Counted from the stretch's first letter, positions 31,942 through 40,678 are shown. The stretch is 50,052 nt of DNA from an uncultured Novosphingobium sp. (GCA_946886365.1 CAMPIM010000011.1:1-50052); one strand, 5' to 3'. Translations and numbers: made by a program. The notes: generated by a model not told the origin, from the letters alone.

Positions 31942-32753
31942 AGGTTCATTCCGTTGCCGGTCACGATCGGCATGTTGGTCCAGGTCCCGTTTATATCACG
32001 AATCCATCCTGCCGCCGCGAGCGAACCGCCGTCAACGCTGATGGCCGTTCCCGTGACCCACGACGCAAGCGGACTGGCGAGGTAGAGCGCAGCGCCCGCG
32101 CAGTCGTCCGGATGGCCGAAGCGGCCGAGCGGCACCCATCTTTGCACATGCTCGCGGTTTTCCGGCGGCACCATGTAGTCGATCGGGGTCTGGGGTGTGT
32201 CCGTGGTTTCCGGCGCGATGTCATTCACCCTGATGCCGAGCGGCGCGAGTTCGAGCGCGAGGCTCTTGGTGAAGCCCGTTATCCCCCATTTGGCGGCGGC
32301 ATAGACGGAGCAGTTGGGAATTCCGCGATAGGCTTCAATGGAGGTAATGTTGATGATGGAACTGCCGGGGGACGATGCCTTCAGTAGCGGGAGCAGACGG
32401 TTCGTCACATGCATGAGACTGATCAGGTTGAGGCCGACAATTTCCTGCATCTCCTCACGTGAAAGATCGGAAAATGCTTTGGCATGAAGGAAATGGCCGA
32501 CATTGTTCACAAGAATATCGAGCTTCCCGCCCGTTTCCTGTTTCAGTCGGTCGGCCAGCGCATCAACCTGTTGCGGATCATTGACGTCGCATTGGATCGC
32601 TCTGCCGACGGTGAAATCGGCACAGCGTTCCGGATCGATCTCTGCAATGAAGACCTGTGCGCCTTGCCGTGCAAAAGCATCGGCGCAGGCGCGTCCGATC
32701 CCCGCGCCGCCACCAGTCACCAAAACCGTCTTGCCCGTGAAATCCAGCATCAT
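31938..32753 (-). CDS. Short-chain dehydrogenase/reductase (classical SDR)
   Basis: 271 residues. The nucleotide-binding motif 'V-T-G-G-G-A-G-I-G-R-A' is near residue 13, 'N-N-V-G-H' is near 85, and the catalytic Ser and 'Y-A-A-A-K' pair follow around residue 150. The end carries 'S-W-V-T-G-T-A-I-S-V-D-G-G'. The acidic residue after strand beta-2 ('I-A-E-I-D') suggests NAD(H) preference. It would oxidise or reduce an alcohol/ketone of an unidentified substrate. It is coupled to the SnoaL gene by a four-base overlap and follows another SDR by 27 bases, forming a four-gene minus-strand operon (34471 to 31507). Confidence 0.9.
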   Translation of the reverse strand: MMLDFTGKTVLVTGGGAGIGRACADAFARQGAQVFIAEIDPERCADFTVGRAIQCDVNDPQQVDALADRLKQETGGKLDILVNNVGHFLHAKAFSDLSREEMQEIVGLNLISLMHVTNRLLPLLKASSPGSSIINITSIEAYRGIPNCSVYAAAKWGITGFTKSLALELAPLGIRVNDIAPETTDTPQTPIDYMVPPENREHVQRWVPLGRFGHPDDCAGAALYLASPLASWVTGTAISVDGGSLAAAGWIRDINGTWTNMPIVTGNGMNL

Positions 32754-32780
32754 CCTGTCCTCGATTATTCTGTCCGTTTA

Positions 32781-33566
32781 TCAGGCGCCGCCCAGCAGGT
32801 CCGGATTGCGCCGCAGTTCCTGTCCGCCATCGACCGCGAAGGATTGTCCGGTGACCCAGGACGCAGCGGGGCTGGCGAGATAGGCCACCGCCGCCGCGAT
32901 ATCTTCCGGCTCTCCCGTCCGTTTGAGCGGCGTTTGCTCCAGAAAGCGATCGATGACCGCCGGGCTGGCGAACATGTCCGCCGTCGCGTCGCTGCGGGTG
33001 AGGCCGGGGCGAACCGCGTTCACGCGGATACCGAGCGCGCCCAGTTCGTCCGCCACCGTCCGGATCAATGCTTCCAGCCCAGCTTTGCTGGCGCAATAGG
33101 TGGCGAGCGCGGGGAAGGGGAGGATCGCGGCCGTGGACGATATGCACACGATCGACCCGCCTTCGCGCATTAACCTGGCCCCGGCCTGCATCGCGATGAA
33201 AGCGCTGGTGATGTTGAGGTCAAGATCCCGGCGCAAATCCTCTACACTGGTCGAGAGGAAGGGGCCGAAGCCGCCCCCTCCGACCGCAGGCACCAGAATA
33301 TCGAGGCGATCTGCCATGGCATAGGCTTGCGCAAGCGCGTCGCCGACATCCTTTTCGGACGTAGCATCACCAGCGAAGGTCGCGACCTGGGCGTCCGGAA
33401 AATCGCCGATTATGCAGTTGCGCGCTGCGTTCAGCGCTTCCTGCCTGCGCCCCGTGATGAGCACGCGCGCGCCATCGGCAACCAGCGCCCGTGCGCAAGC
33501 CGTGCCGATACCGCCGCTGCCCCCTGTAACGACCGCCGTTTGGCCCGCCAGAGGAGCCATACTCAT
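32781..33566 (-). CDS. Short-chain dehydrogenase/reductase (classical SDR)
   Basis: 261 residues. 'V-V-T-G-G-S-G-G-I-G-T-A' near residue 13 is the cofactor site, and 'I-T-G-R-R' after beta-2 suggests NADP(H). 'Y-C-A-S-K-A-G' around residue 156 carries the catalytic Tyr and Lys. 'S-W-V-T-G-Q-S-F-A-V-D-G-G' closes the fold. Its start overlaps the stop of the NmrA/epimerase-like gene by four bases. Two SDRs with different apparent cofactor choice in one operon fit successive oxidation and reduction or an epimerising step, which is an inference. Confidence 0.9.
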   Translation of the reverse strand: MSMAPLAGQTAVVTGGSGGIGTACARALVADGARVLITGRRQEALNAARNCIIGDFPDAQVATFAGDATSEKDVGDALAQAYAMADRLDILVPAVGGGGFGPFLSTSVEDLRRDLDLNITSAFIAMQAGARLMREGGSIVCISSTAAILPFPALATYCASKAGLEALIRTVADELGALGIRVNAVRPGLTRSDATADMFASPAVIDRFLEQTPLKRTGEPEDIAAAVAYLASPAASWVTGQSFAVDGGQELRRNPDLLGGA

Positions 33567-34471
33567 TTTGCCGACCGGAACTGATCGACGACTTCCTTCA
33601 CCGCACGCGCGACGTCGCTGCGGCGGTAGCGAAGGTCAGACATCGTCTGGGCGTCAGGCTCGTACCGCACCATGTTCCCGCGCCCGGTGAAGATGGCGGC
33701 GTCCGGCAACATGGGATGTTCCTGATCCAGCGAAGGCACATCCACGCCATTCCCGGCAGCCTGGAAGAACAGCTTGAAATAGTCCGCGAAACTCAGATTT
33801 TCGTCGCCGACCAGATAGGCTTTGCCATTTTCGCCCCGTTCCAGAGCGGCCTGGATCGCTTCGGACAAGGATTGGGTGGAAATGAAGTTGGTGCCGCCAG
33901 CAGGGCCGAAAGGCGGGATGCTCAGTTGTCCTTCGGCATAGCGGGTGTAGGCTTCGAACATCGGCAAGCTCATGCCCGGAACGGTGCCAACAACGAACGG
34001 AGCATCCAGGCTGACGACGTGGAAGCTGTCGTCCGCCAGCGCGGCAATACCGTCGGTGGCTAGCTTACGGGCGCGGATATAGACATTTGTCTCCAGCAGT
34101 TCCGGTGCAATATGCGGATAGAAGCTGCCGATATGGATGAAGTGGCGCACGCCCGCCTGCTTGGCAAGCGCGGCGAACTGCGGCACCGCTTCGGCATTCG
34201 CGCGCAGGACATGAGCGTCATAATCGACCCCTTGCGGAACATGGCGGATGTCGTTGCCCGCCGCGAAGACGATGGCATCAAAGCCGGTCAAGTCCTGCGT
34301 CGTGAAGCTACCCTCAACATAATCGCCCTGCAAAAAGGGCAGGCGCGACAATTCGGTGCTTTGTTGCGCGGGCTTGCGGCCCGAGACGGTGACGTCATGC
34401 CCCTGCGATGCAAGATGAAGGGCTGCATGGCCGCCGATCATGCCGGTGCCGCCGATAACAAGAATTTTCAT
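33563..34471 (-). CDS. NAD(P)-dependent NmrA/epimerase-like oxidoreductase
   Basis: 302-residue atypical SDR. The N-terminal 'I-L-V-I-G-G-T-G-M-I-G-G-H-A' is the Rossmann motif, and 'V-S-G-R-K' after strand 2 suggests NADPH. The usual Tyr-x-x-x-Lys is replaced by a Y-I-R-A-R-K-type segment ('T-N-V-Y-I-R-A-R-K-L-A'), which may keep a catalytic tyrosine and lysine. The start at 34471 has GAGGAAG seven bases upstream; the open frame continues to 34552 without signal. It is the first gene of the four-gene operon and is divergent from the HxlR regulator by about 100 bases. Confidence 0.84.
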   Translation of the reverse strand: MKILVIGGTGMIGGHAALHLASQGHDVTVSGRKPAQQSTELSRLPFLQGDYVEGSFTTQDLTGFDAIVFAAGNDIRHVPQGVDYDAHVLRANAEAVPQFAALAKQAGVRHFIHIGSFYPHIAPELLETNVYIRARKLATDGIAALADDSFHVVSLDAPFVVGTVPGMSLPMFEAYTRYAEGQLSIPPFGPAGGTNFISTQSLSEAIQAALERGENGKAYLVGDENLSFADYFKLFFQAAGNGVDVPSLDQEHPMLPDAAIFTGRGNMVRYEPDAQTMSDLRYRRSDVARAVKEVVDQFRSAK

Positions 34472-34573
34472 GATAGCTTCCTCTCCACGGGCGCCTCGCG
34501 CCTCCTGATGAAAGAGGGCTACCGATTCTAGTTTCGATTTGCAACAAGGCACCGATTAGGTATTAAGTATCTC

Positions 34574-34954
34574 ATGGATACTGAAGTAGACCCGCAAACC
34601 GCCTTGGAGATTCTCGAACTGGTCGGGAACAAGTGGACGATGCTCGTCACCTACAGACTGGGTGATGGCGAGATGCGCTTTTCCGACCTCAAGCGCTGCG
34701 CAGCGCCCATCAGCTCCAAAATGCTGACGCAGACGCTGCGCGAACTTGAGCGTTTCGGGATGGTGTCAAGGGAGGTCCGACCGACCATGCCGCCGAGCGT
34801 GGAATATCGGCTGACGGATCTGGGCAGGGGGTTCCTGGGGACCGTCAGCCAGATTTGTGACTGGATCGGGGACAATCATGAAGCGCTGGAACAGGCGCGC
34901 GAGCGTGAGGCTGCAAGGTCGCAGGACAGTCGTGTGGCGTTCATCGGCGTTTGA
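34574..34954 (+). CDS. HxlR-type winged-helix transcriptional regulator
   Basis: 126 residues. The family core is clear: 'A-L-E-I-L-E-L-V-G-N-K-W-T-M-L-V-T-Y-R-L' then 'M-R-F-S-D-L-K-R-C-A-A-P-I-S-S-K-M-L-T-Q-T-L-R-E-L-E-R-F-G-M-V-S-R-E' (broken here for length: recognition helix at about residues 46-65), and the wing 'P-P-S-V-E-Y-R-L-T-D-L-G'. HxlR proteins often sense reactive electrophiles or substrates of the adjacent oxidoreductases. Being divergent from the SDR operon, it very likely controls it. The direct repeat ACCGATT (34521-34527 and 34551-34557) sits in the shared promoter region. No cysteine is present, so redox sensing is not supported. Confidence 0.9.
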   Translation: MDTEVDPQTALEILELVGNKWTMLVTYRLGDGEMRFSDLKRCAAPISSKMLTQTLRELERFGMVSREVRPTMPPSVEYRLTDLGRGFLGTVSQICDWIGDNHEALEQAREREAARSQDSRVAFIGV

Positions 34955-34981
34955 CCTGCCGTCTGGATCAACGGGTCATAT

Positions 34982-35493
34982 TCAACATTTCCTGAAAGCG
35001 TCGCGACTCATAACGGCGATCACCGGGTCGAAGGCTTCGACGATGTTTCCGCTGATTTGTGTTTCGACGCGCCGTTCAATACGCCAGCCGATTTCGAGCC
35101 GACGGTAGGTCACCTGATAGTAGCCAGCCGCGTGGCGTTGGCCGCTATGCGTTGCCCCGGGCCGGAAGATGCCGATCCACTGGAAGTGGACCTGGCCCCA
35201 AGCCATGTCTCCGTCAATGTGGAGGCGAGGCGCGGTGTTAAATGGAGCCCCTGATAATATTCACTGACTTCCGCGCAAAATCCCGCAAGTTCTTTTGTTC
35301 CTGTGACCAGGCGGGTTGGCTGGTCGCCAGATTTGATAATCTCGAACACTCCGTCCGGGGTGAAGACATCCGCCCAACCCTTTGCGTCTCCGCTATCCCA
35401 TGCGCGGGAATATTCTGCTTCAAGATCGATGATCTCCAACCGGTCTTCTGCGGCCGCAAGACGTCGTTCGAATTTGGCAAATGCGTTTTCCAT
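34982..35493 (-). pseudogene. SnoaL/NTF2-like gene broken by a 5-bp tandem duplication
   Basis: From ATG 35493 the frame reads a normal SnoaL-like start ('L-E-I-I-D-L-E-A-E-Y-S-R-A-W-D-S-G-D') up to 'Y-Y-Q-G-L-H-L-T-P-R-L'. It then runs into serine-rich nonsense. The true continuation ('H-I-D-G-D-M-A-W-G-Q-V-H-F-Q-W' to 'R-R-V-E-T') is in another frame ending at 34982. At the junction lies GAGGC-GAGGC (plus strand, 35222-35231). Deleting one copy turns 512 bases into 507, an exact 169 codons, and restores a smooth 168-residue protein. So the gene was intact recently. It follows the GMC oxidoreductase by about 70 bases on the same strand and probably belonged to its operon. Confidence 0.85.
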
Positions 35494-35563
35494 GATTTGA
35501 TCCCGAAAAGAGGTGAGCGCGATTGCGCCCTCAATTTGATGTCTTCATGCGAGCTGCAACTCT

Positions 35564-37162
35564 TCAAGCGTTCAGCATCATATCCGCTGCCTTTTCCGCG
35601 ATCATGATGATCGTGGCATTGGGATCGCCGGTCGTGATCCGTGGCATGACGGAACCATCGACCACGCGTAGCCCGTCGATGCCATGCACACGCAACTGAT
35701 CATCGACTACCGCCATGTCGTCATGACCCATGCGGCAGGTGCCCACCGCTTCGTAATTGACGTGGCAGTCCCGTCGAAAAAAGGCATCAAGCTCCGCGTC
35801 GGTGGAACAATGAGCGCCCGGGTGATATTCCTCGCCGCGATATTTGGCGTAGGCAGGTTGCTTGAAGATTTCCCGCGCTATCCGAACGCCGCGCCGCAGG
35901 GCATCGCGGTCGCGCTCCTCAGCGAGATAGTTAGCGTCGATGATCGGCTGCGCGAACGGATCGGACGATCGCAACTTCAACTCCCCGCGGCTTTCCGGGC
36001 GGGTCAGGATGACGAGATTGGTAAAGCCATGTTGGCGAACGATCTGCGCGCCCTCACCCGACAGGATCGGCAGTAAATAATATTTGAGGTCAAGCTCGTC
36101 ATGCCCTGGCGCACCTGATCGCAGATAGGCGATGACGTCCGTGCTGAAGCCCGCAAGCGGCCCGGTGTGCGTCGTCATGTAGCGCAAAGCTGCCGCAGCG
36201 ATCCGCAAGGGGTTCGAGATGAACTTATAATCCGACACCGGTTCGGGACTGATTATCTGAACCTGAGAGCCGATATGGTCGTGCAGATTCTGACCGACGC
36301 CCCTGAGGTCCGCAACCGCTCTGATCCCGACCGACCGGAGATGGTCGCCATCGCCGATGCCCGACAGCATGAGCAATTGAGCTGACTGGAAAGTACCGCC
36401 GCTACTGATGACCTCGCGAACGGCGCGAGCCTGTGCGATGCGGCCTTTCTGGCGATATTCGACCCCTACAGCGCGATGGCCGTCCATAATGATGCGGGTG
36501 ACGTGGGCTTTCGTACGGACCGTCAGGTTCGGCCGCTTGTTTGCGGGCCGAAGATAGGTGACCGCCGTGCTCATTCGGCGACCTTTGCGGATCGTATATT
36601 CGCATGGACCAAAACCCTCCGGCGCGGCGCCATTATGGTCGTCGCTATAGGGAAAGCCTGCCTGCTGGGCGGCTTCAAGCCATGCCTTGTGGCCCGGGTT
36701 GGTCACGTTGGCGTGCGTCACCGGCAGAGGGCCGCTACCGCCGTGAAATTCATTCTCCCCACGCCAGCTGCATTCCGCCCGTTTGAAATAGGGCAGGACA
36801 TCCGAATAGGACCAGCCGCTGTTGCCAAGATCAGCCCACAGGTCGAAGATTTCGGGGCTGCCCCGGCTGTAGCACATGCCGTTGATCGAACTGCTGCCGC
36901 CCAGAACCTTGCCGCGCGCATCATTGAGGACGCGGTTGTCCAGATGCTTTTGAGGCGCGGTCTGATACTTCCAACTTACCATTCCGGCCTGAAGCATCGG
37001 GAAGAAACCCGCAGGCATGTGGATCAACGGATTGATGTCCCGTCCACCTGCCTCAAGCAAAAGGACCTTGATCGCCGGGTCGGCGGAAAGCCGGTTGGCA
37101 AGGACACATCCGGCCGAACCAGCGCCGACCACGATATAATCAAACTCTTCAGCGGTCTTCAC
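35564..37162 (-). CDS. GMC family FAD-dependent oxidoreductase (choline/alcohol dehydrogenase-like)
   Basis: 532 residues. The ADP-binding motif Gly13-Ala-Gly-Ser-Ala-Gly18 with 'L-L-L-E-A-G-G' marks the FAD fold. The GMC signatures are 'G-K-V-L-G-G-S-S-S-I-N-G-M-C-Y-S-R-G' and 'S-S-G-G-T-F-Q-S-A-Q-L-L-M-L-S-G-I-G'. The C-terminus has 'N-Y-E-A-V-G-T-C-R-M-G' and 'T-G-D-P-N-A-T-I-I-M-I-A-E-K-A-A-D'. It would oxidise a primary or secondary alcohol with electrons to quinone or oxygen. The start is GTG 37162 with GGAGGAA about six bases upstream; the longer frame to 37252 overlaps the RidA gene out of frame. There is no signal peptide, so it is cytoplasmic. RidA lies immediately upstream. Confidence 0.9.
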   Translation of the reverse strand: MKTAEEFDYIVVGAGSAGCVLANRLSADPAIKVLLLEAGGRDINPLIHMPAGFFPMLQAGMVSWKYQTAPQKHLDNRVLNDARGKVLGGSSSINGMCYSRGSPEIFDLWADLGNSGWSYSDVLPYFKRAECSWRGENEFHGGSGPLPVTHANVTNPGHKAWLEAAQQAGFPYSDDHNGAAPEGFGPCEYTIRKGRRMSTAVTYLRPANKRPNLTVRTKAHVTRIIMDGHRAVGVEYRQKGRIAQARAVREVISSGGTFQSAQLLMLSGIGDGDHLRSVGIRAVADLRGVGQNLHDHIGSQVQIISPEPVSDYKFISNPLRIAAAALRYMTTHTGPLAGFSTDVIAYLRSGAPGHDELDLKYYLLPILSGEGAQIVRQHGFTNLVILTRPESRGELKLRSSDPFAQPIIDANYLAEERDRDALRRGVRIAREIFKQPAYAKYRGEEYHPGAHCSTDAELDAFFRRDCHVNYEAVGTCRMGHDDMAVVDDQLRVHGIDGLRVVDGSVMPRITTGDPNATIIMIAEKAADMMLNA

Positions 37163-37175
37163 GAACTTCCTCCCG

Positions 37176-37553
37176 TCAGCGTGCAGGATTGGGCAGGCTT
37201 GCGATGGCCTTGATCTCGACGAGCGAGTCGGGATAGCCCAGCGCCGCCGCACCCACCGCCGTCCAGCAACAAATGGCGCTATTCAGGAAGCTGGCCTTGG
37301 CGGCCATGAAGGCGTCCATATGGTCGGGGAAGCCGACATGGAAGGTTGTGAGGTCAACGATGTCGCTCGCCTTGCTTCCGTGACGCGCAAGGACTTCGGC
37401 TAGCGCGTCGAAGGCGAGCGCAAACTGCCTCGAAGGATCGGCAGGCACGGTCCCGTCAGCCTCCACACCGATCTGGCCGGAGCAGAACAGAAGTCCGCCC
37501 GCCACTTTCGCTTCACACAATCCATAGCTTTCAGCGCCTTCAATATCAGACAT
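37176..37553 (-). CDS. RidA / YjgF family protein
   Basis: 125 residues of the trimeric RidA fold, which hydrolyses reactive enamines/imines or related intermediates. The core 'G-L-L-F-C-S-G-Q-I-G-V-E-A-D-G-T-V-P' and 'F-D-A-L-A-E-V-L-A-R-H-G-S' are present. The strict RidA arginine found in 'C-E-R-x-C'-type positions is not seen near 'S-A-I-C-C-W-T-A-V-G', which suggests one of the Rid subfamilies other than archetypal RidA. The ATG at 37553 has GGAGGAGGAG upstream. Thirteen bases separate it from the GMC gene, so they share a message. It may clear a toxic intermediate or act as an unrelated hydrolase in this pathway. Confidence 0.83.
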   Translation of the reverse strand: MSDIEGAESYGLCEAKVAGGLLFCSGQIGVEADGTVPADPSRQFALAFDALAEVLARHGSKASDIVDLTTFHVGFPDHMDAFMAAKASFLNSAICCWTAVGAAALGYPDSLVEIKAIASLPNPAR

Positions 37554-37611
37554 GTCTTCTCCTCCTCCGCGCGGCGATCCGCTGCGACCAATGCGCTTTG
37601 TCATAAACAAT

Positions 37612-37625
37612 ACAAAATGTCTTGT
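37612..37625. promoter_or_regulatory. Imperfect palindrome between RidA and the second TonB receptor
   Basis: ACAA-AATGTC-TTGT lies in an AT-rich 154-base divergent region between the RidA start (37553) and the receptor start (37708). It could be an operator shared by both transcripts. The nearest regulators are the HxlR (34574) and TetR (40103) genes. Support is limited to symmetry and position. Confidence 0.35.
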
Positions 37626-37707
37626 TAAATAAAAAACGCTGTGCCAATTGCCGTCGCCAAGAACAGGAACGGGCTCAGACGAGTCCATAAAATAGGGGAG
37701 TATTGGC

Positions 37708-40044
37708 ATGAGAGTTGGACTCTGTTCGCGCTACGCGTTGCTGGCGGGGGTGGCATGGAGCGCGACCCCGGCGTGGGCGGCCGCACCACAGGAGCAGGCC
37801 GCGACACCGGTCGCGCAGGGCGAGGTCTCCCGTCTGGAAACCATTGTAGTGACGGCGCGGCGGACACGCGAAAACCTCCAGAACACACCTGTCGCCGTGA
37901 CAGCAATGTCTGGCGAGTTGCTGGACAGGCTGAACATCCGCGACGTCGTTGCCACGGCTCAATTCACGCCTAATCTGGGCATCAGCCAACAGCCCGCGTC
38001 GATCACCGCCGCATCGGTGTTCATTCGCGGCATCGGCAATGCATCGCCCAGCGCGGTCTCCGAACAGGGGGTCGGCATCTATCTGGACGGCGTCTACATC
38101 GCCCGATCGGCTGGTGCGGTCTTCGATCTGGTCGATCTGGAGCGGATCGAAGTGCTGCGCGGTCCACAGGGGACGTTGTTCGGTCGTAACAGTGTTGGCG
38201 GCGCCGTCCAACTGATCAGCCGCAAGCCTGCCGATCATGCAGGCTTCGAAGGCAAGGCAGGCTATGGCAGTTTTGACGACTGGTATGCTCGGGCGCGCTT
38301 CGATACCGGATATATTGCTGGAATGCCGATCAAGGCGTCCGTTTCCTATATGCACCGGCAGCGCGACGGCTATTTCGACAATGTCCTGGCGCCGTCCAAC
38401 CAGGACCCGGGCGCGCTCAACAGCGAAGCCGTCACGGCTGCGGTTCAGGGAGACTTTGGTGACCTGACCGTCAACTATGGTTTCGACTACAACACGCGCA
38501 CCGGCATTCCGGCCTTCTTCCAGGTCGTCAATGCCACCGACGATGTGCGCAACTATTTTGGTGCGTCGCCGCTGTTCGGGGGCTCATCTTTCCAGATTGG
38601 CGCGGACGGACTGCGCAAGGGCGAACAGCAGCCCGCGCTCGACCTGAATGGCAATCCTACCTTCGGGGTGAAGGCGAGAGTCTATGGCCATGCGTTGACA
38701 CTGAACTATCAGCTGATCCCGGAACTCGCGATCAAGTCGATCACAGCCTATCGCTCCTACCGCCAGGATGGCGCGAACGGCCTGTCGGGCAATGGCACGC
38801 TGCGCGGCTTTACGCTTAGCCCGATCCTGTTCGTCGATGGCACCGTCGTGCCGACGGGAGTGCAGCCGGTTACGCCCTATGATGGTTACACGACGCAACG
38901 CCAGCATCAGTTTTCGCAGGAAGTGCAATTGCTGGGTGAAGCCGGTGAATTCAAATATGTCGGCGGCGCATTCTATTTCAGCGAGAAGTCTTCCGAAGCC
39001 AATTATCAGCAGCTGACCTTTGTGCTGCCGGGCGGTGATGCGGGCGTCAACCTTTCGCCTTTGCAGGCCTTTTCCGGCAAGGCGCGTTCCTATGCCCTGT
39101 TCGGTCAGATCAGCTACACGCCGGAAGGCAGCGGCCTCGAACTCACAGGTGGCGTTCGCTATACGCGTGACAAGAAATGGCTGACGCTGGCGGGCGATGT
39201 ACAGCCCAATCTGGATGGGCAGGTTTCCTATCGCAATCTTTCATGGCTGACGTCGGCGAATTATCGACTTCGGCAGGATTTGACGGGCTATGTCCGTGTG
39301 TCCAGTGGTTTCCGGTCGGGCGGCATCAATCCTTCCGCTTCGGAGATCAATGTCTTCGCGCCGGAGAAGGTGGTCGCATATGAGGCGGGGCTGAAGGGCG
39401 AGTGGTTTGACCATATGCTGCGGACCAATTTGTCCGCTTTTTATGTCGATTACCGCGACCTTCAGATCTCGCAATTCCTGGCTGGCACGGGCGGCGCGAC
39501 TTCGGCGATCGTCAATGCAGGACGCGTGGCGTATCGGGGTGTTGAGGCCGAAATCACCGCCATTCCGGTGCGGGGGCTGACGATCGATGCGTCGTTGGGC
39601 TACACATCGCCCAAATATAAAAGCTATCTTTATCGTGATCCTGCGACCAACGAATTGGTCAATGTCGCGTCCGAAGCACGACTGTCGCAGGCGGCGAAGC
39701 TCAACACGCATATCGGCGTTCAATATGATTATAGTCTGCCCATTGGAAAGTTGTCGCTGCGCGCCGACTATGCCTATCGCAGCACGGTTTACTGGTTCAC
39801 GATCGATCGATTGAACCTGTTCAATCGCGACATCCGGTCTCGGCCGGATCATAATTTGCGTGCCCGCATTTCTCTGGCGGACATTTCCGCGGGCGGAGGC
39901 AAGCTGGACGTCGGCGTGTGGGGCGACAACCTCACCAATCAGCGCAATATCGATTTCGGCATCGACTTCGGCAGTCTTGGCTATGGCAGCGCCTCCTTCA
40001 AGAAAAAGCGCACGTTCGGGGTGGATGCGAAGTTCACTTATTGA
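37708..40044 (+). CDS. TonB-dependent outer-membrane receptor
   Basis: 778 residues. A signal peptide of about 25 residues ends 'A-W-A-A'. A TonB-box-like 'E-T-I-V-V-T-A-R-R' precedes the plug domain (about 50-165), which has 'Y-L-D-G-V-Y-I-A-R-S-A-G-A' and 'I-E-V-L-R-G-P-Q-G-T-L-F-G-R-N-S-V-G-G-A-V'. A beta-barrel follows, ending in the aromatic terminal signal 'D-A-K-F-T-Y'. GGGGAG is nine bases before the ATG. It belongs to the subgroup common in sphingomonads that import non-siderophore substrates such as aromatics, steroids and sugars. Being divergent from RidA-GMC, it likely imports their substrate. A GC hairpin follows (40055-40084). Confidence 0.92.
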   Translation: MRVGLCSRYALLAGVAWSATPAWAAAPQEQAATPVAQGEVSRLETIVVTARRTRENLQNTPVAVTAMSGELLDRLNIRDVVATAQFTPNLGISQQPASITAASVFIRGIGNASPSAVSEQGVGIYLDGVYIARSAGAVFDLVDLERIEVLRGPQGTLFGRNSVGGAVQLISRKPADHAGFEGKAGYGSFDDWYARARFDTGYIAGMPIKASVSYMHRQRDGYFDNVLAPSNQDPGALNSEAVTAAVQGDFGDLTVNYGFDYNTRTGIPAFFQVVNATDDVRNYFGASPLFGGSSFQIGADGLRKGEQQPALDLNGNPTFGVKARVYGHALTLNYQLIPELAIKSITAYRSYRQDGANGLSGNGTLRGFTLSPILFVDGTVVPTGVQPVTPYDGYTTQRQHQFSQEVQLLGEAGEFKYVGGAFYFSEKSSEANYQQLTFVLPGGDAGVNLSPLQAFSGKARSYALFGQISYTPEGSGLELTGGVRYTRDKKWLTLAGDVQPNLDGQVSYRNLSWLTSANYRLRQDLTGYVRVSSGFRSGGINPSASEINVFAPEKVVAYEAGLKGEWFDHMLRTNLSAFYVDYRDLQISQFLAGTGGATSAIVNAGRVAYRGVEAEITAIPVRGLTIDASLGYTSPKYKSYLYRDPATNELVNVASEARLSQAAKLNTHIGVQYDYSLPIGKLSLRADYAYRSTVYWFTIDRLNLFNRDIRSRPDHNLRARISLADISAGGGKLDVGVWGDNLTNQRNIDFGIDFGSLGYGSASFKKKRTFGVDAKFTY

Positions 40045-40054
40045 GCGATCGGCA

Positions 40055-40084
40055 GCCGGGGGGAGGGCGAACCTTCTCCCCGGC
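40055..40084. terminator. GC-rich hairpin between convergent TonB receptor and TetR genes
   Basis: GCCGGGGGGAG (40055-40065) pairs with CTCCCCGGC (40076-40084) with a two-base bulge and a ten-base loop. There is no T-run. It may terminate or shield both 3' ends. Confidence 0.4.
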
Positions 40085-40102
40085 CGTCGGCAAGTCAGCC
40101 TT

Positions 40103-40678
40103 TCACCCCGGGATCTCGCATCCCCTGATCAGCAGGTTCGTCAATTGCTCCAGATGATCGTCATCCGGCCGGTCCTTCGCGATCACGATCAGGCCCGCTA
40201 TCGATGTGAACAATGTCGCGATCACCATCGTGATGTCCACATCGGGGCGGATCAATCCCGCGCGCTGCGCCTCACGAAGCGGTTCCCCCATGTCATGCGA
40301 GATGGACAGCCACTGACGCCTCGTTTCCTCGTTGAGGAAGCCGGGTCCAAGGCTGGCGATCAGGCCATTGATGGCGATTTCATCCGGTTCCGAGGAGAAG
40401 TCGCGAAATGCCGTGGCAATCGCGCGCAGATGATCGCGCCAGTCGGACCCGGGTTCGACCTGGAACGTCGAATTATGTGTCGTCAACGCCTCTGCGATCA
40501 GCGCCTCTTTGCTGGGCCAACGTGCATAGATGGTCGATCGCGCAATGCCGGACTGTTCCGCCACATCCAGCATCGAAAACTCGGTCGCCCCGCTCTTGAT
40601 GAGGTGAAGAACGGTCGCGGCAACGCTCTGCCTGACCCTTTCGGTGCGCCCTCCGGGGCGGATGTTGCCGCGCGTCAT
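40103..40678 (-). CDS. TetR/AcrR family transcriptional regulator
   Basis: 191 residues. The HTH is at about residues 17-60: 'V-A-A-T-V-L-H-L-I-K-S-G', 'F-S-M-L-D-V-A-E-Q-S-G-I-A-R-S-T-I-Y-A-R-W' and 'P-S-K-E-A-L-I-A-E-A'. The C-terminal half is a helical ligand-binding domain with 'F-L-N-E-E-T-R-R-Q-W' and a TetR_C_11-like end. It is divergent from the MFS/oxidase operon by about 110 bases, and a short palindrome lies in that gap, so it is probably the repressor of that operon. The inducing ligand is unknown. Confidence 0.88.
   Translation of the reverse strand: MTRGNIRPGGRTERVRQSVAATVLHLIKSGATEFSMLDVAEQSGIARSTIYARWPSKEALIAEALTTHNSTFQVEPGSDWRDHLRAIATAFRDFSSEPDEIAINGLIASLGPGFLNEETRRQWLSISHDMGEPLREAQRAGLIRPDVDITMVIATLFTSIAGLIVIAKDRPDDDHLEQLTNLLIRGCEIPG

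Noticed and set aside
34521..34557. Direct repeat ACCGATT twice, 30 bases apart, in the HxlR/SDR promoter region
   Set aside because: Mentioned in the HxlR entry but not called as a site: HxlR proteins usually bind palindromes, and two heptamers are weak evidence.
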